Positions 9,154 through 18,299 of a stretch of DNA of 64,000 nucleotides are shown one piece after another (the first letter of the stretch is position 1; each line of letters opens with the position of its first letter). Source of the DNA: Lewinellaceae bacterium (GTDB taxonomy: Bacteria; Bacteroidota; Bacteroidia; Chitinophagales; Saprospiraceae); the NCBI GenBank assembly GCA_016708875.1, contig JADJFA010000001.1, positions 186,001 to 250,000 on the forward strand, written 5' to 3'. The position numbers and the translations under genes are program-made. The notes beneath the pieces were generated by a model. That model saw nothing but the letters and a program-made list of their open reading frames with translations. It had not been told where the DNA came from and did no database searches.

Positions 9154-9307
9154 AATAGTGTATTTTTGTTTCTGATGAAATTCCTGGTGTAAAAGTGGGG
9201 GGATATAAATTAGAAAAACTAGTACACTTTATGGTCTTTTTCCACAGATGCATAATGTCCTTTTTAGGGATTTCATTAGTGTCAAGCCTGTGAGCGCGGC
9301 TGAATCT

Positions 9308-10800
9308 TTACTTTTTCATGATTTGAATACTCGTCATCTTTTTCCCGGCTACTTCCAACGTTAGTACATAGTTGCCAGCAGGAAGATGCCCCGGGCAGGA
9401 AAGGCTCAGCATGTGTTCCCCTCGCTCAAAGGATTGATTTTGAACAAGATTCTGCACCAATTTGCCTTGCATGTCAAACAAATGAACGCTCACGGGTGCT
9501 GGCTCGGCAAGTCCGAATTGTAGCGTGAATTGTTCGGCGATGGGATTGGGATAGACCAGAAGATTGGGAACATTTGTGACGCTTGGGCTTAAAACCCCAA
9601 CATTTAGATCCAGGAGGAAGCGAAAAATCTGCTTGAAAGTGACACCGGTAAGTTTTCGGGCAGAAACCGTTGCCTTATTCCCCTGGAGCGACAATGCTCT
9701 TGGCCGCATTCCAGGGTCTATCATTTTAAAAACGCCGTTGATGCCAAACGTCAGGTCTCTTTGTCCATTGGGCAGCAATTGGGCAAGGGCCAGGTTACCC
9801 AGCGCGGCATTGGAAGACCAGTTTGCGGTAAGGATTTTACCATCCGGCCTGATGGCAATTCCGACGCCTTCATTTGCTTCTGGAATGTACTGCACACCCT
9901 GTTCGCCGAAGTAATTATCGCGGGAACCATCACCATGGTATCGGACTACAATTGCTTGATTATCAGGGCCAGTGTCGCCAGCGAGCACAATTTTACCATC
10001 GGCTTGAAGTGCCAATGCATAAGCATTACTATTGCCGTGGATCGGGTCAATAACTATCCCGCCTTCTCCAAAAGTGTAATCTAAGGCGCCATTTGGGTGA
10101 ATACGAACCACGAAAATATTCCAGACTGGGTAGCCAATCGAGCCGACAAAAATCAATTTTGATCGGGCTGTTCGAGCATGGCTACGGGCACTTCATAGGC
10201 ATAATTAGGGAGGTCAATGGTAAGTTTTCCGTTGCTGGCAAACGAGCTGTCAATGGTGCCATCCTGTAGGAGACGAACTGCGGAAAATGTGCTTGAATTT
10301 ATCCCGTATTCATCCCCAAAAACGACTACCCTGCCATCAGACTGCTCAAAAATATTGTGAGCCATAAAGTGGCTTACATGGGTTTGTGTTATCCCGCCAC
10401 TCCCAAAGCTGGTATCCAGATTGCCAAACGTGTCAAAGCGCGCAGCGAAAGTGCTAAAGCCAACCGTGTTTTCACTTACCAATAATACTTTGCCATCCTT
10501 TTGGGCCGAGACCCCTACTTCAAACCCATCTGATTCGACCAAGGATTTTGAGAACGAGGTGTCCCGCAGCCCGGCATTGTCATATTTTTCGAGTCCTACC
10601 TGGTCATCAATGCTTCCTCCAAGAATTATTTTGCCATCCGGAAGCCCCACAAAATCAATACCGTAAGGGTTGCCACTCATTCCATAGAGACTTGAAATTA
10701 CCTTTCCATTTATGCCAAAAGTAGTATCAGGGCCTACCGTTTGGCTGATCAGGGGACTAGCAAAAAAAGCAGTGATTAAGCAAAGCGTGATCTTTTTCAT
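9308..10800 (-). pseudogene. Second delta-60-repeat T9SS protein, split by one frameshift
   Basis: Two minus-strand frames, 10153-10800 (215 residues, signal peptide KKITLCLITAFFASPLIS) and 9308-10156 (282 residues), together match the intact paralogue at 7663-9153 from end to end. The first ends PVAMLEQPDQN; the second begins at FVGSIGYP. Joined as EQPD-x-KLIFVG they line up with EQADGKLLFAG of the paralogue, so a single base is missing near 10152-10156. Domains are the same: delta-60 repeats followed by a T9SS C-terminal domain (LVYPNPIAEQFTLQF ... SIQIMKK). Real pseudogene versus sequence error is open. Confidence 0.8.
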
Positions 10801-11018
10801 AAGGAAATAATTTTGATAGTGATGAAATCATGTGGACAAAAGTGGGGGGAGGAGGCAGAGAATATCTATAACACTTTTTGGCAACAATTCCCAAGCTGGA
10901 CAACCAGCCACTCGAAGCCATTTAATTATTTGATTTTCAATTTTTTAGATCGAAAAACAGCCTTGAAAAAAGTCCAAAAAAACTAGTCTTTGGGTTTCTT
11001 TTAGCGAGCGATTCGCCG

Positions 11019-11026
11019 TATCTTTG
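11019..11026 (+). promoter_or_regulatory. Bacteroidota -7 element of gyrB
   Basis: TATCTTTG matches TAnnTTTG 43 bases before the gyrB ATG at 11070. The preceding 218 bases (10801-11018) hold no gene; they are AT-rich and contain TTTC at 10995 at about the right spacing for a weak -33 element. Confidence 0.5.
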
Positions 11027-11069
11027 CACACATTTTTCAAAGACAAAAGCAGCAAAAGACACGGAACGC

Positions 11070-13055
11070 ATGACAGAAGATACTTCACTCGACCCACAAC
11101 AAAACCCAGCAGCCGCTAGTGATTACGGCGCAAGCAGCATTACAGCCCTCGAAGGTTTAGAGGCCGTGCGAAAAAGGCCCGGCATGTACATCGGTAGCAC
11201 TGACATCAAAGGCCTGCACCACCTTGTGTGGGAGGTCGTGGACAACTCGATTGACGAGCATTTGGCAGGTCACTGCACCCATATCGAAGTGGTTATTCAG
11301 TCCGACAACTCCATAAAAGTCACGGACGATGGGCGCGGTATCCCAACCGGGATGCACCAAAAATTGAAAAAATCAGCGCTCGAAGTCGTTATGACCGTGC
11401 TGCACGCCGGCGGCAAATTCGATAAGGATTCCTACAAAGTTTCCGGTGGTTTGCACGGTGTAGGTGTTTCTTGTGTGAACGCACTCTCGATCATGCTTCA
11501 CGCCCAAGTACGCCGCGAAGGGAAAGTTTTTGAACAAGAATACAGTCAGGGAAAGCCGAAGTACGATGTGCGCGAAATCGGCACTACAAAAGATCGGGGT
11601 ACCACGATCACGTTCTTGCCCGACCCCGAGATTTTCGAGACAGCAGAGTATAAGTTCGACATTTTGGCGCATCGCTTGCGGGAACTCTCTTACCTGAACA
11701 AGGGGCTCCGCCTCTCACTCGTTGACGAGCGTGAAAAAGAGGACGATGGCAGCTTCAAAACAGAACTCTTTTACTCCGAGGGCGGCTTGCAGGAATTTGT
11801 CATTTATCTCGACGAGGCCAAAACCAACCTCATTGACAAGCCCATTTACATCAGCACCCGCGAAGAAGGCGTGGACGTAGAGGTGGCCATGATTTACAAT
11901 ACCTCGTACTCCGAAAACGTGGTGGCTTTCGTCAACAACATCAGTACCCGCGACGGTGGCACCCACGTCAGTGGATTCCGCCGCGCCCTCACCCGTGAAT
12001 TCAAAAAGTACGGCGACGACAACGGCTTTTTCAAAAAAGTAACCTTTGCCATTTCTGGTGAAGACTTTATGGAGGGCCTCACCGCGGTCGTTTCTGTGAA
12101 AGTGCCGGAACCTCAGTTTAAGGGCCAAACAAAAGGCGAACTCGGCAACTCCGAAGTGCTCGGCATCGTAAGCCGTAGCGTGGGCGATGCGCTGAAACAG
12201 TTTTTGGAAGAAAATCCCAATCCGGCACGACGCATCATTGAAAAAGTGGTGTTGGCGGCCACCGCCCGCAATGCCGCCCGCAAAGCCCGGGAAATGGTGC
12301 AGCGCAAGGGCGCACTCACCGGCAGCGGCCTTCCGGGCAAACTCGCCGATTGCGCCAGCCGAAGCCCCGAAGAGAGCGAAGTGTTTCTCGTCGAGGGCGA
12401 CTCAGCAGGTGGTACGGCCAAGCAAGGCCGCGACCGTCACACGCAAGCCATTCTTCCGCTACGGGGTAAAATCCTGAACGTGGAGAAAGCCCTGGAGCAT
12501 AAGATTTACGAAAACGAGGAGATCAAGAACATTTTCACGGCCCTCGGCGTAAGCATCAGCGAGAACGATGAGGGGCACAGGATTCTGAACACGGAAAAAC
12601 TCCGCTACCACAAGGTGGTCATCATGTGCGACGCCGACATTGACGGCTCACACATTACCACGCTGATCTTGACCTTCTTTTTCCGTTATATGCGCGAACT
12701 GATCGAGAAAGGCCATATCTACATTGCGCAGCCCCCACTCTACCTCGTGAAAAAGGGTAAAAACCAGCGCTATGCCTGGAACGATACAGAGCGTAAAGCC
12801 GCACAACTGGAATTTTCCGGTGGTCGCGAAGACGACGATTCGGTAAAAGTGCAGCGTTACAAAGGTCTTGGTGAAATGAACGCCGAACAACTTTGGGAAA
12901 CGACCATGGACCCGAAAACCCGCATCCTCAAAATCGCCACGATTGACGATGCCAACGAGGCCGACCGCATGTTTGCCATGTTGATGGGCGATGAGGTGCC
13001 GCCACGCAGGGCGTTTATTGAGGCGAATGCGAAGTATGCGCGGATTGATGTTTGA
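11070..13055 (+). CDS. gyrB: DNA gyrase subunit B
   Basis: A 661-residue GyrB, the ATPase subunit of gyrase, which introduces negative supercoils. The GHKL ATPase domain has EVVDNSIDEH, VTDDGRGIPTG and GGLHGVGVSCVNALS; the transducer domain follows; the TOPRIM domain has EVFLVEGDSAGGTAKQGRD (about 440) and MCDADIDGSHI (about 515); the C-terminus has VQRYKGLGEMN. RKRPGMYIGSTDIKGLHHLVWEVVDN identifies GyrB rather than ParE of this phylum, which has LRPGMYIGK. The start ATG at 11070 gives a short hydrophilic N-terminus (TEDTSLDPQQNPAAASDYG). It is monocistronic, followed by a hairpin at 13075-13112. The ParC subunit of topoisomerase IV is 38 kb away at 50655. Confidence 0.96.
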   Translation: MTEDTSLDPQQNPAAASDYGASSITALEGLEAVRKRPGMYIGSTDIKGLHHLVWEVVDNSIDEHLAGHCTHIEVVIQSDNSIKVTDDGRGIPTGMHQKLKKSALEVVMTVLHAGGKFDKDSYKVSGGLHGVGVSCVNALSIMLHAQVRREGKVFEQEYSQGKPKYDVREIGTTKDRGTTITFLPDPEIFETAEYKFDILAHRLRELSYLNKGLRLSLVDEREKEDDGSFKTELFYSEGGLQEFVIYLDEAKTNLIDKPIYISTREEGVDVEVAMIYNTSYSENVVAFVNNISTRDGGTHVSGFRRALTREFKKYGDDNGFFKKVTFAISGEDFMEGLTAVVSVKVPEPQFKGQTKGELGNSEVLGIVSRSVGDALKQFLEENPNPARRIIEKVVLAATARNAARKAREMVQRKGALTGSGLPGKLADCASRSPEESEVFLVEGDSAGGTAKQGRDRHTQAILPLRGKILNVEKALEHKIYENEEIKNIFTALGVSISENDEGHRILNTEKLRYHKVVIMCDADIDGSHITTLILTFFFRYMRELIEKGHIYIAQPPLYLVKKGKNQRYAWNDTERKAAQLEFSGGREDDDSVKVQRYKGLGEMNAEQLWETTMDPKTRILKIATIDDANEADRMFAMLMGDEVPPRRAFIEANAKYARIDV

Positions 13056-13074
13056 TCAGTAACTCGTGCTTAAT

Positions 13075-13112
13075 ATCATGCGAATCAAGGTTCTACCCTT
13101 GATTCGCATGAT
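13075..13112. terminator. 16-bp perfect inverted repeat after gyrB
   Basis: ATCATGCGAATCAAGG (13075-13090), loop TTCTAC, exact complement (13097-13112). It begins 20 bases past the gyrB stop. There is no clear U-tract, so it may be a transcript-stabilising or Rho-type end rather than a simple intrinsic terminator. Confidence 0.55.
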
Positions 13113-13142
13113 CCATGTTGTAAGCACCTTATTTATTCGCGT

Positions 13143-13703
13143 ATGAAGTTCAAGATATTAATCGCGGTCACTTCTTTTGCTCTCCTGCTAATAGCATGTG
13201 ACAAATCCTCTTTTCTACCCGAATTCTATAATGGGCAAAACGGGAACAGTTCTTTAGTTTCGCCGCCCGATCCCTGTTTAACATCTGCTTGCCCAAAGAA
13301 TTCCTCCTGCGTGGATGGCCAATGTGAGTGCTATCTGGGTTTTGAGGGCCCATTATGTAACATAGGTTATGCCGACAAATTTGTTGGGCTTTATCAGGGA
13401 TCTGATACCTGTAATGGCCTAACTTATATCACGATTCTTCCTTTGAAAGTGATAAAGATTGACAATCACACCATTAAAATAGAAGAATTTGGTGGATTCA
13501 GTTTGTATATCTTCGCTCAGATTGAAAAAGTCAGCTTGGACGATCCAACAGCAGATAAAATCACCATAAACTATTGTGATTTTGTGGGAAGGTGTTTTGT
13601 AGGAAACGGATTGCTAAAAAACGAGGATGTACACGGAAATTACACTGTCACTTATCCTGATGGATCTATGGAGACATGCACTTTTACTATGGAGCGATTA
13701 TAA
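13143..13703 (+). CDS. Lipoprotein with an EGF-like domain
   Basis: A 186-residue protein with a lipoprotein signal (KFKILIAVTSFALLLIAC, lipid Cys19). Residues about 44-72 form an EGF-like module with six cysteines (CLTSACPKNSSCVDGQCECYLGFEGPLC spaced as in EGF repeats). The C-terminal region of about 110 residues is predicted beta-rich and resembles small Bacteroidota lipocalin-like lipoproteins. It is presumably on the outer-membrane surface. No enzymatic motif is seen. It converges with the XRE/DUF2975 pair; only 20 bases separate the two. Confidence 0.7.
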   Translation: MKFKILIAVTSFALLLIACDKSSFLPEFYNGQNGNSSLVSPPDPCLTSACPKNSSCVDGQCECYLGFEGPLCNIGYADKFVGLYQGSDTCNGLTYITILPLKVIKIDNHTIKIEEFGGFSLYIFAQIEKVSLDDPTADKITINYCDFVGRCFVGNGLLKNEDVHGNYTVTYPDGSMETCTFTMERL

Positions 13704-13723
13704 ATTTTCCGTGCGGCGGTGCT

Positions 13724-13945
13724 CTATTCTCCCACACCCTTCTCCGCCACATATTCCAGCACATCTCCCGGCTGGCAATCCAGCGCTTTGCAGATGGCTT
13801 CGAGCGTACCAAATCGGATGGCCTTGGCTTTGCCCGTTTTCAGGATGGAGAGGTTGGCAAGTGTGATGTCCACTTTGGAGGCCAGTTCGGTGAGCGACAT
13901 TTTTCGCTTGGCCATCATCACGTCTACGTTTACGATGATTGGCAT
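13724..13945 (-). CDS. XRE-family (YozG-like) transcriptional regulator
   Basis: A 73-residue helix-turn-helix protein: VDVMMAKRKMSLTELASKVDITLANLSILKTGKAKAIRFGTLEAICKALDCQPGDVLEYV covers a complete Cro/C1-type fold with the recognition helix near residues 28-40. Small regulators of this type are commonly encoded next to DUF2975 membrane proteins, as here (3 bases downstream of the 13949-14590 gene). It probably controls its own operon. Regulated targets are unknown. Confidence 0.88.
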   Translation of the reverse strand: MPIIVNVDVMMAKRKMSLTELASKVDITLANLSILKTGKAKAIRFGTLEAICKALDCQPGDVLEYVAEKGVGE

Positions 13946-13948
13946 GGC

Positions 13949-14590
13949 TTATATCGTTAAGTCTTGTTCTTGTTGAAGTTGTGTGCCGCTGCGGAAAACA
14001 TCTGCGAGCGCAAATATGACAAGGCTCAATATCGCTCCATAAACAATTTCCTGGTCCAAAATCGGTATGGAAGAAAGTTGAAGTGTGTGCCCCGGTAGCT
14101 GCGAAACAATGGCTTTGAACTGCACTTCTGCTAGAAATCCCATAATTGGATACAGTAGAACTGCCAAAGCGATGAGCCGAATTCGCCTGGTATTTTCATC
14201 GCGGAACATCACCTTTCGGTCAAGATTGCGGAAAATTCGGTACATCTGGTACATCACAATAATGGCCAGAAACCAGACCATTTTTTGACATAAAATATAA
14301 AACATATGCCTGAATTGCATAAAAGATGGCAGGTTTGAAAAGTCAAGCAGTACGAGTTTCCGCTCGCCAAAATTGAAGATTTTATAGCTGCCATTCCCGT
14401 CAGAAAGTGGTTGTACGGTTGGACCGTAGTCACCTTGAGTACTCACATATCCTCGGATAAAAGGGCCGTCGCTTGTGATGCCAAAATAGGAAGATAGGTT
14501 TAGGAAGAGCATAAGACATCCACCTGCCGTAAGCGCAAGGAATGTGTAGCGAAGCACTTTCGGAGATACTATTATTTCTTTCGCTTTCAT
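13949..14590 (-). CDS. DUF2975 membrane protein
   Basis: A 213-residue membrane protein with four hydrophobic segments (about residues 12-34, 95-115, 137-155, 185-205). The segment MYRIFRNLDRKVMFRDENTRRIRLIALAVLLYP and the final IVYGAILSLVIFALADVFRSGTQLQQEQDLTI are characteristic of DUF2975. It lies directly upstream of the YozG-like regulator, the standard arrangement for this family, where the membrane protein may sense a signal and influence the regulator (inference). A 285-base gene-free stretch follows up to the metalloprotease terminator. Confidence 0.85.
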   Translation of the reverse strand: MKAKEIIVSPKVLRYTFLALTAGGCLMLFLNLSSYFGITSDGPFIRGYVSTQGDYGPTVQPLSDGNGSYKIFNFGERKLVLLDFSNLPSFMQFRHMFYILCQKMVWFLAIIVMYQMYRIFRNLDRKVMFRDENTRRIRLIALAVLLYPIMGFLAEVQFKAIVSQLPGHTLQLSSIPILDQEIVYGAILSLVIFALADVFRSGTQLQQEQDLTI

Positions 14591-14784
14591 AGATCAACTT
14601 TTTTGTGTTGGTGAGAAGATGGAGCAAAGGTGTGGGATGTTTTTCTTTTTTGCAAATAAAATTTATTGATAAACAGTAAATATTTTCTGTTGATTAGATT
14701 TTTAGCAAGGTATAGATTCAGTTATCCTTACTGCATCCGCTGATTTTCAATGGATTATCAAGCATTTTGCCAGCCCAAAAAAAA

Positions 14785-14820
14785 ACCGCCGCGTTTGAGT
14801 CTTTGACCAAACGCGACGGT
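14785..14820 (-). terminator. Intrinsic terminator of the metalloprotease gene
   Basis: ACCGCCGCGTTTG (14785-14797) pairs with CAAACGCGACGGT (14808-14820) with one mismatch around a 10-base loop. On the minus strand the stem is followed by a run of nine T (complement of the A-run at 14777-14785). It lies about 55 bases beyond the stop of the gene at 14876. Confidence 0.85.
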
Positions 14821-14875
14821 TCTTTTGGCTGAATTAACAGCTCCTACTGCCAGAAGTGAAATTTTTAGAAAGCTA

Positions 14876-16972
14876 TTACTTAGCCAACACAATCCTCAAC
14901 ATAATTGCCTCTTCTCCGGCTTGCACACTTAGCAGGTACAACCCATTTGTGAGGTTATGCATAGGAATGGAGATGTTGTTCTGGCCTTCGATTGCCGGAA
15001 CCACCTGTTGCAGCACCAATCTGCCAGCAAGATCCCTCAACTGAAGGGTCGTATTCAGATGGCCAGTAGCATCAAACTGGATATTGACATGATCAGTAGC
15101 AGGATTAGGACCAGCCCGGAAATTGGCAATACTGGGCATTTCATCATTTTCCAAACCGCTAGCATTCCTGTCGCCTCCTCCTCCATTGAAACCAGCCTGC
15201 TGGCAACCTGTGATCACCACATCATCAATGTAAACCCGGTCATCATCTGCGGAGGCATCGGCGCGGAATCGAAGACGGGTGTTGGTTGTAAATGGTCCGG
15301 GAATGATTACCTGACCTGAGGTATGCACCCCATTGGAAAATTGTGCTCCTGCATTAAAATCTCCGACTGTGGTGTAAGTCGAACCTCCGTTCGTGGATAT
15401 CTGCACCCAAAAATCTTCGTTATTTTCAAAACTAACCGAGTAGTACGAGAAATCCACTGTTATCTCATCATAAGACGTCCAGTTCTGGTTTGTAGTGGAC
15501 ATAACGGATGTTGTGGTATTGTCGCGGAGGAGAATGCTCCATGTCGGCGAATTGGCGTATGTGGCGTTGTTCGTCCGGATGCAATCAGTTCCTCCGTCGG
15601 TCCAAATACCGAATCCTGATTCGAAGTTGTTGGTATTGATGGACACATAGTTGCATTCGCCACCACCACCGTCACAGGCGGCTAAACAAGATGCATTATA
15701 CACTTCATTTCGAATACGGTCGCCCGGTTGGGGGCCGAAACCGTTGTTAAAATTGATGCCCACACCGCCAACCAGGTGGCAATAGCTCATAATAGTCCCG
15801 CCGTTGGTTGGCAAATCAGCATCGCAGCCTTCGCTGTAACCTACCTCAGGCCCGCAACCATCTATAGCAGTATTATTGCCATTCCAGGCACAGGCATGCG
15901 TATGAGGAGATCCAAGGTTGTGCCCGATTTCATGGGTAAGTACCTCCACCGTCCAGGAATAGGTGGGTACGTTACTGTAAGTGGCATTGATACTGCTGTA
16001 ACCTACCCCATAATAGCCATTGCACAAAACGTCGAGATAAGCGACACCGCCCAGCCCGTTGATGCCTACAAGATGTGCTAGATCTCCGTTGTAAACTCCA
16101 TTTTTAGCATTTCTGAATTGAGTGAGGTAATTGTTGGCAGATGGGCCGGTGTAGGGATCCACTACATCCCACACATACAGATCATGCAGGACAAGGTTAA
16201 CAGATTCATTGGTATACAGCGCCGAAACCTGACTGAATACGCCAGTCATGTAGGTCACGACATTGGCCACGCTGCCTTTGTTTTGAAAAAGGGTGTAATC
16301 GGTTTCTACGTACATACGTACACAATTGTCCGGTCCGGATGAACGATCGGTGGAACCTGCTTCTTCTCCGATTTTGTGTAAATCATCGTCCGTATAACAT
16401 ACAAATCCGGGTGCTCCTTTAATATCATCGTTTTTAAAGAGGATATGGGTTTTGTCATTGCTGGCAGGCAATAATCCGATCGTAAAACTTCCACCATCAT
16501 ATTCTACACTGCCAATGATTTCACCACCGAACAAACTGATGGTGACCAGGGAAGCCGGATTATCGCGCACAATACCCCAATAATGAACGCCTTTATCCGA
16601 ATTGTCGGAAGCTCCCCCGGACGAAGCCGTGTGGACCTGGAATTCGTCAGAAAAGTTTTTTGCAGGAACAAGGTCAAGCGTGATGACATCATTGTTTTCC
16701 CAGGGAAGTGTCAGGGAGACAGGATTGCCTGCGTTAGCCAGCAATTCCTGCATTTTAGCAGCATCCCAGGACAACAATGTCCAGTTCTGTAGAGCCTGCT
16801 TGATTTCAGGTCGTTCGGCTGCCTGACCAGCTTGTTTGTTAAAAAGTGAAAGCTCCGAAAATTCCTGCTTGGCTTTGGTCTGCATCACCATTTGAGGGAT
16901 CGGTTTGAGGGCTTGACCAAAAACGGCTGCTGCCAGAAGCAACAGTGGAAGGGGAAGAAAACTTTTAAACAT
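14876..16972 (-). CDS. Secreted reprolysin-like metalloprotease with T9SS sorting domain
   Basis: A 698-residue zinc protease. The N-terminus is a Sec signal (FKSFLPLPLLLLAAAVFGQ). A propeptide-like region follows, then a metzincin (M12B/reprolysin-type) catalytic domain with TVEVLTHEIGHNLGSPHTHAC, that is HExxHxxGxxH with zinc-binding histidines and catalytic Glu near residue 350, and the Met-turn region TIMSYCH. After about residue 440 a jelly-roll/MAM-like domain (WVQISTNGGSTYTTVGDFN ... VYIDDVVITGC) and a type-A T9SS domain from about 615 (AGPNPATDHVNIQFD ... NGLYLLSVQAGEE) follow. It probably degrades external protein. Its own terminator lies downstream. Confidence 0.9.
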   Translation of the reverse strand: MFKSFLPLPLLLLAAAVFGQALKPIPQMVMQTKAKQEFSELSLFNKQAGQAAERPEIKQALQNWTLLSWDAAKMQELLANAGNPVSLTLPWENNDVITLDLVPAKNFSDEFQVHTASSGGASDNSDKGVHYWGIVRDNPASLVTISLFGGEIIGSVEYDGGSFTIGLLPASNDKTHILFKNDDIKGAPGFVCYTDDDLHKIGEEAGSTDRSSGPDNCVRMYVETDYTLFQNKGSVANVVTYMTGVFSQVSALYTNESVNLVLHDLYVWDVVDPYTGPSANNYLTQFRNAKNGVYNGDLAHLVGINGLGGVAYLDVLCNGYYGVGYSSINATYSNVPTYSWTVEVLTHEIGHNLGSPHTHACAWNGNNTAIDGCGPEVGYSEGCDADLPTNGGTIMSYCHLVGGVGINFNNGFGPQPGDRIRNEVYNASCLAACDGGGGECNYVSINTNNFESGFGIWTDGGTDCIRTNNATYANSPTWSILLRDNTTTSVMSTTNQNWTSYDEITVDFSYYSVSFENNEDFWVQISTNGGSTYTTVGDFNAGAQFSNGVHTSGQVIIPGPFTTNTRLRFRADASADDDRVYIDDVVITGCQQAGFNGGGGDRNASGLENDEMPSIANFRAGPNPATDHVNIQFDATGHLNTTLQLRDLAGRLVLQQVVPAIEGQNNISIPMHNLTNGLYLLSVQAGEEAIMLRIVLAK

Positions 16973-17069
16973 AATGTAATTGGATTGAGTTTAAAAAAAA
17001 ACGTGAATGAACTAAAGGATTTAAAGGCGTCATGAAGGTCAAATGTAATTTCATTTTTCATTCATCCGC

Positions 17070-17077
17070 TATTTTTG
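17070..17077 (+). promoter_or_regulatory. Possible -7 element upstream of the ABC exporter
   Basis: TATTTTTG matches TAnnTTTG, 152 bases before the ABC ATPase start at 17230. The interval 16973-17229 contains no gene; besides this element it holds ATCACCAAATCCACC-like short repeats and one copy of the CGCCGAAGC-family palindrome. Confidence 0.3.
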
Positions 17078-17186
17078 TCATCCAAAACTTGCCAAAACCA
17101 CCGTTTGCCGAAAAAAGAAAACGAAGGACTGACTACCTTGCGACTTTCGGCCTTGTTTGCCCAAATCACCAAATCCACCGATAAAC

Positions 17187-17216
17187 CCCGCCTACGCTAA
17201 AGCTTCGGCGGATAAA
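17187..17216. repeat. Dispersed CGCCTACGCTAAAGCTTCGGCGG palindrome-family element, single copy
   Basis: The element starts CCCGCCTACGCTAAAG and ends CTTCGGCGGATAAA, 13 bases before the ABC ATPase ATG. It is the same family as the repeats at 372-513, 38317-38348, 60997-61041 and 61099-61143. Confidence 0.65.
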
Positions 17217-17229
17217 AAATCACCAATTC

Positions 17230-18129
17230 ATGATTCTTTCCATCCAAGATGTCGTAAAAACCTACGGCGACTATATGGCTGTCAACCACGTCAGCCTCGA
17301 GGTGCAAAAAGGCAGCGTCTTCGGGATGCTTGGCCCCAACGGCGCGGGCAAAACCTCCCTTATAAGGATGATTACGACCATTACTGCGCCCGATTCAGGA
17401 ACGATTTATCTGGATGGCGCGAAATTGCATTCACGCTCACCCGAACAAATCGGCTACATGCCCGAAGAGCGCGGCCTGTACAAAAAGATGAAGGTCGGCG
17501 AGCAACTCCTCTACCTCGCCCAGCTCAAAGGACTGACGAAGGCCAAGGCGCAACAGGAGATTGATATGTGGTTCGAAAAATTCGACATCAAAGACTGGTG
17601 GAATAAAAAGGTGGAAGACCTCTCCAAAGGCATGCAGCAGAAAATCCAGTTCATTGCCACGGTGCTGCACAACCCCAAATTACTCATCCTCGACGAGCCG
17701 TTCACGGGCCTCGACCCTATCAATACCAACCTGATAAAGGACGAAATCGGCCAACTGAATGCGGCAGGCACGAGCATCATTTTCAGTACCCACCGCATGG
17801 AACAAGTGGAAGAAATGTGCGACCATATTGTGCTCATCAACAAGGGTAAAAACGTGTTATACGGCGAGGTTCAAGCCATTAAAAACGAATACAAACAAAA
17901 CCTCTATCGTGTGGAAACCGCTGGAGAACCGCCCACTGATTTGCCCGATCGCTTCGCCGTAGTGAAGGCTGAAAAGAACGCCCTCACCTTCAAACTGGAC
18001 GACGAGGCGCAGAGCAACGATCTCCTCAAATTGTTTCTGCAAAAAGGCACACGGGTCACCCGTTTTGAAGAGATTTTACCCACTTTTAATGAAATTTTTA
18101 TCCAGAGAGTAGCCGAAACGGGAGATTGA
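17230..18129 (+). CDS. ABC transporter ATP-binding protein (NatA-like)
   Basis: A 299-residue ATPase with Walker A GPNGAGKTSL (about residues 38-47), Q-loop region, signature DLSKGMQQK (about 136-144), Walker B LLILDEPFTGLDP (about 157-169) and switch His in STHRMEQVEEMCD. The C-terminal 80 residues form the regulatory extension (YRVETAGEPPTDLPDR...) usual in NatA/YhaQ-type ABC-2 exporters. It pairs with the permease at 18300. Together they would form an exporter, possibly for Na+ or a small toxic compound, but the substrate is not determined. Confidence 0.9.
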   Translation: MILSIQDVVKTYGDYMAVNHVSLEVQKGSVFGMLGPNGAGKTSLIRMITTITAPDSGTIYLDGAKLHSRSPEQIGYMPEERGLYKKMKVGEQLLYLAQLKGLTKAKAQQEIDMWFEKFDIKDWWNKKVEDLSKGMQQKIQFIATVLHNPKLLILDEPFTGLDPINTNLIKDEIGQLNAAGTSIIFSTHRMEQVEEMCDHIVLINKGKNVLYGEVQAIKNEYKQNLYRVETAGEPPTDLPDRFAVVKAEKNALTFKLDDEAQSNDLLKLFLQKGTRVTRFEEILPTFNEIFIQRVAETGD

Positions 18130-18130
18130 A

Positions 18131-18297
18131 ATGATTGGTGAGATTGATACGATTGAGGGATTGATCCGATTGGGGGAAAGCTTGGGATACCTACTTGCTG
18201 CCATTACAATAGTCCACCAATCGAATCAATCACTCCAATCGTCCCAATCGAATCAATCGCCCAATCGTCCCAATCAAATCAATCCAATCAATTTTTG
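18131..18297. repeat. AATCAATC-rich imperfect inverted repeat between the two ABC genes
   Basis: The 170-base spacer between exporter genes starts with GATTGGTGAGATTGATACG and GGGATTGATCCGATTGG and ends with several CCAATCGAATCAATC units, which are complementary to the first half. It is a low-complexity foldback element; no gene is seen in it. Confidence 0.55.
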
Positions 18298-18299
18298 CC

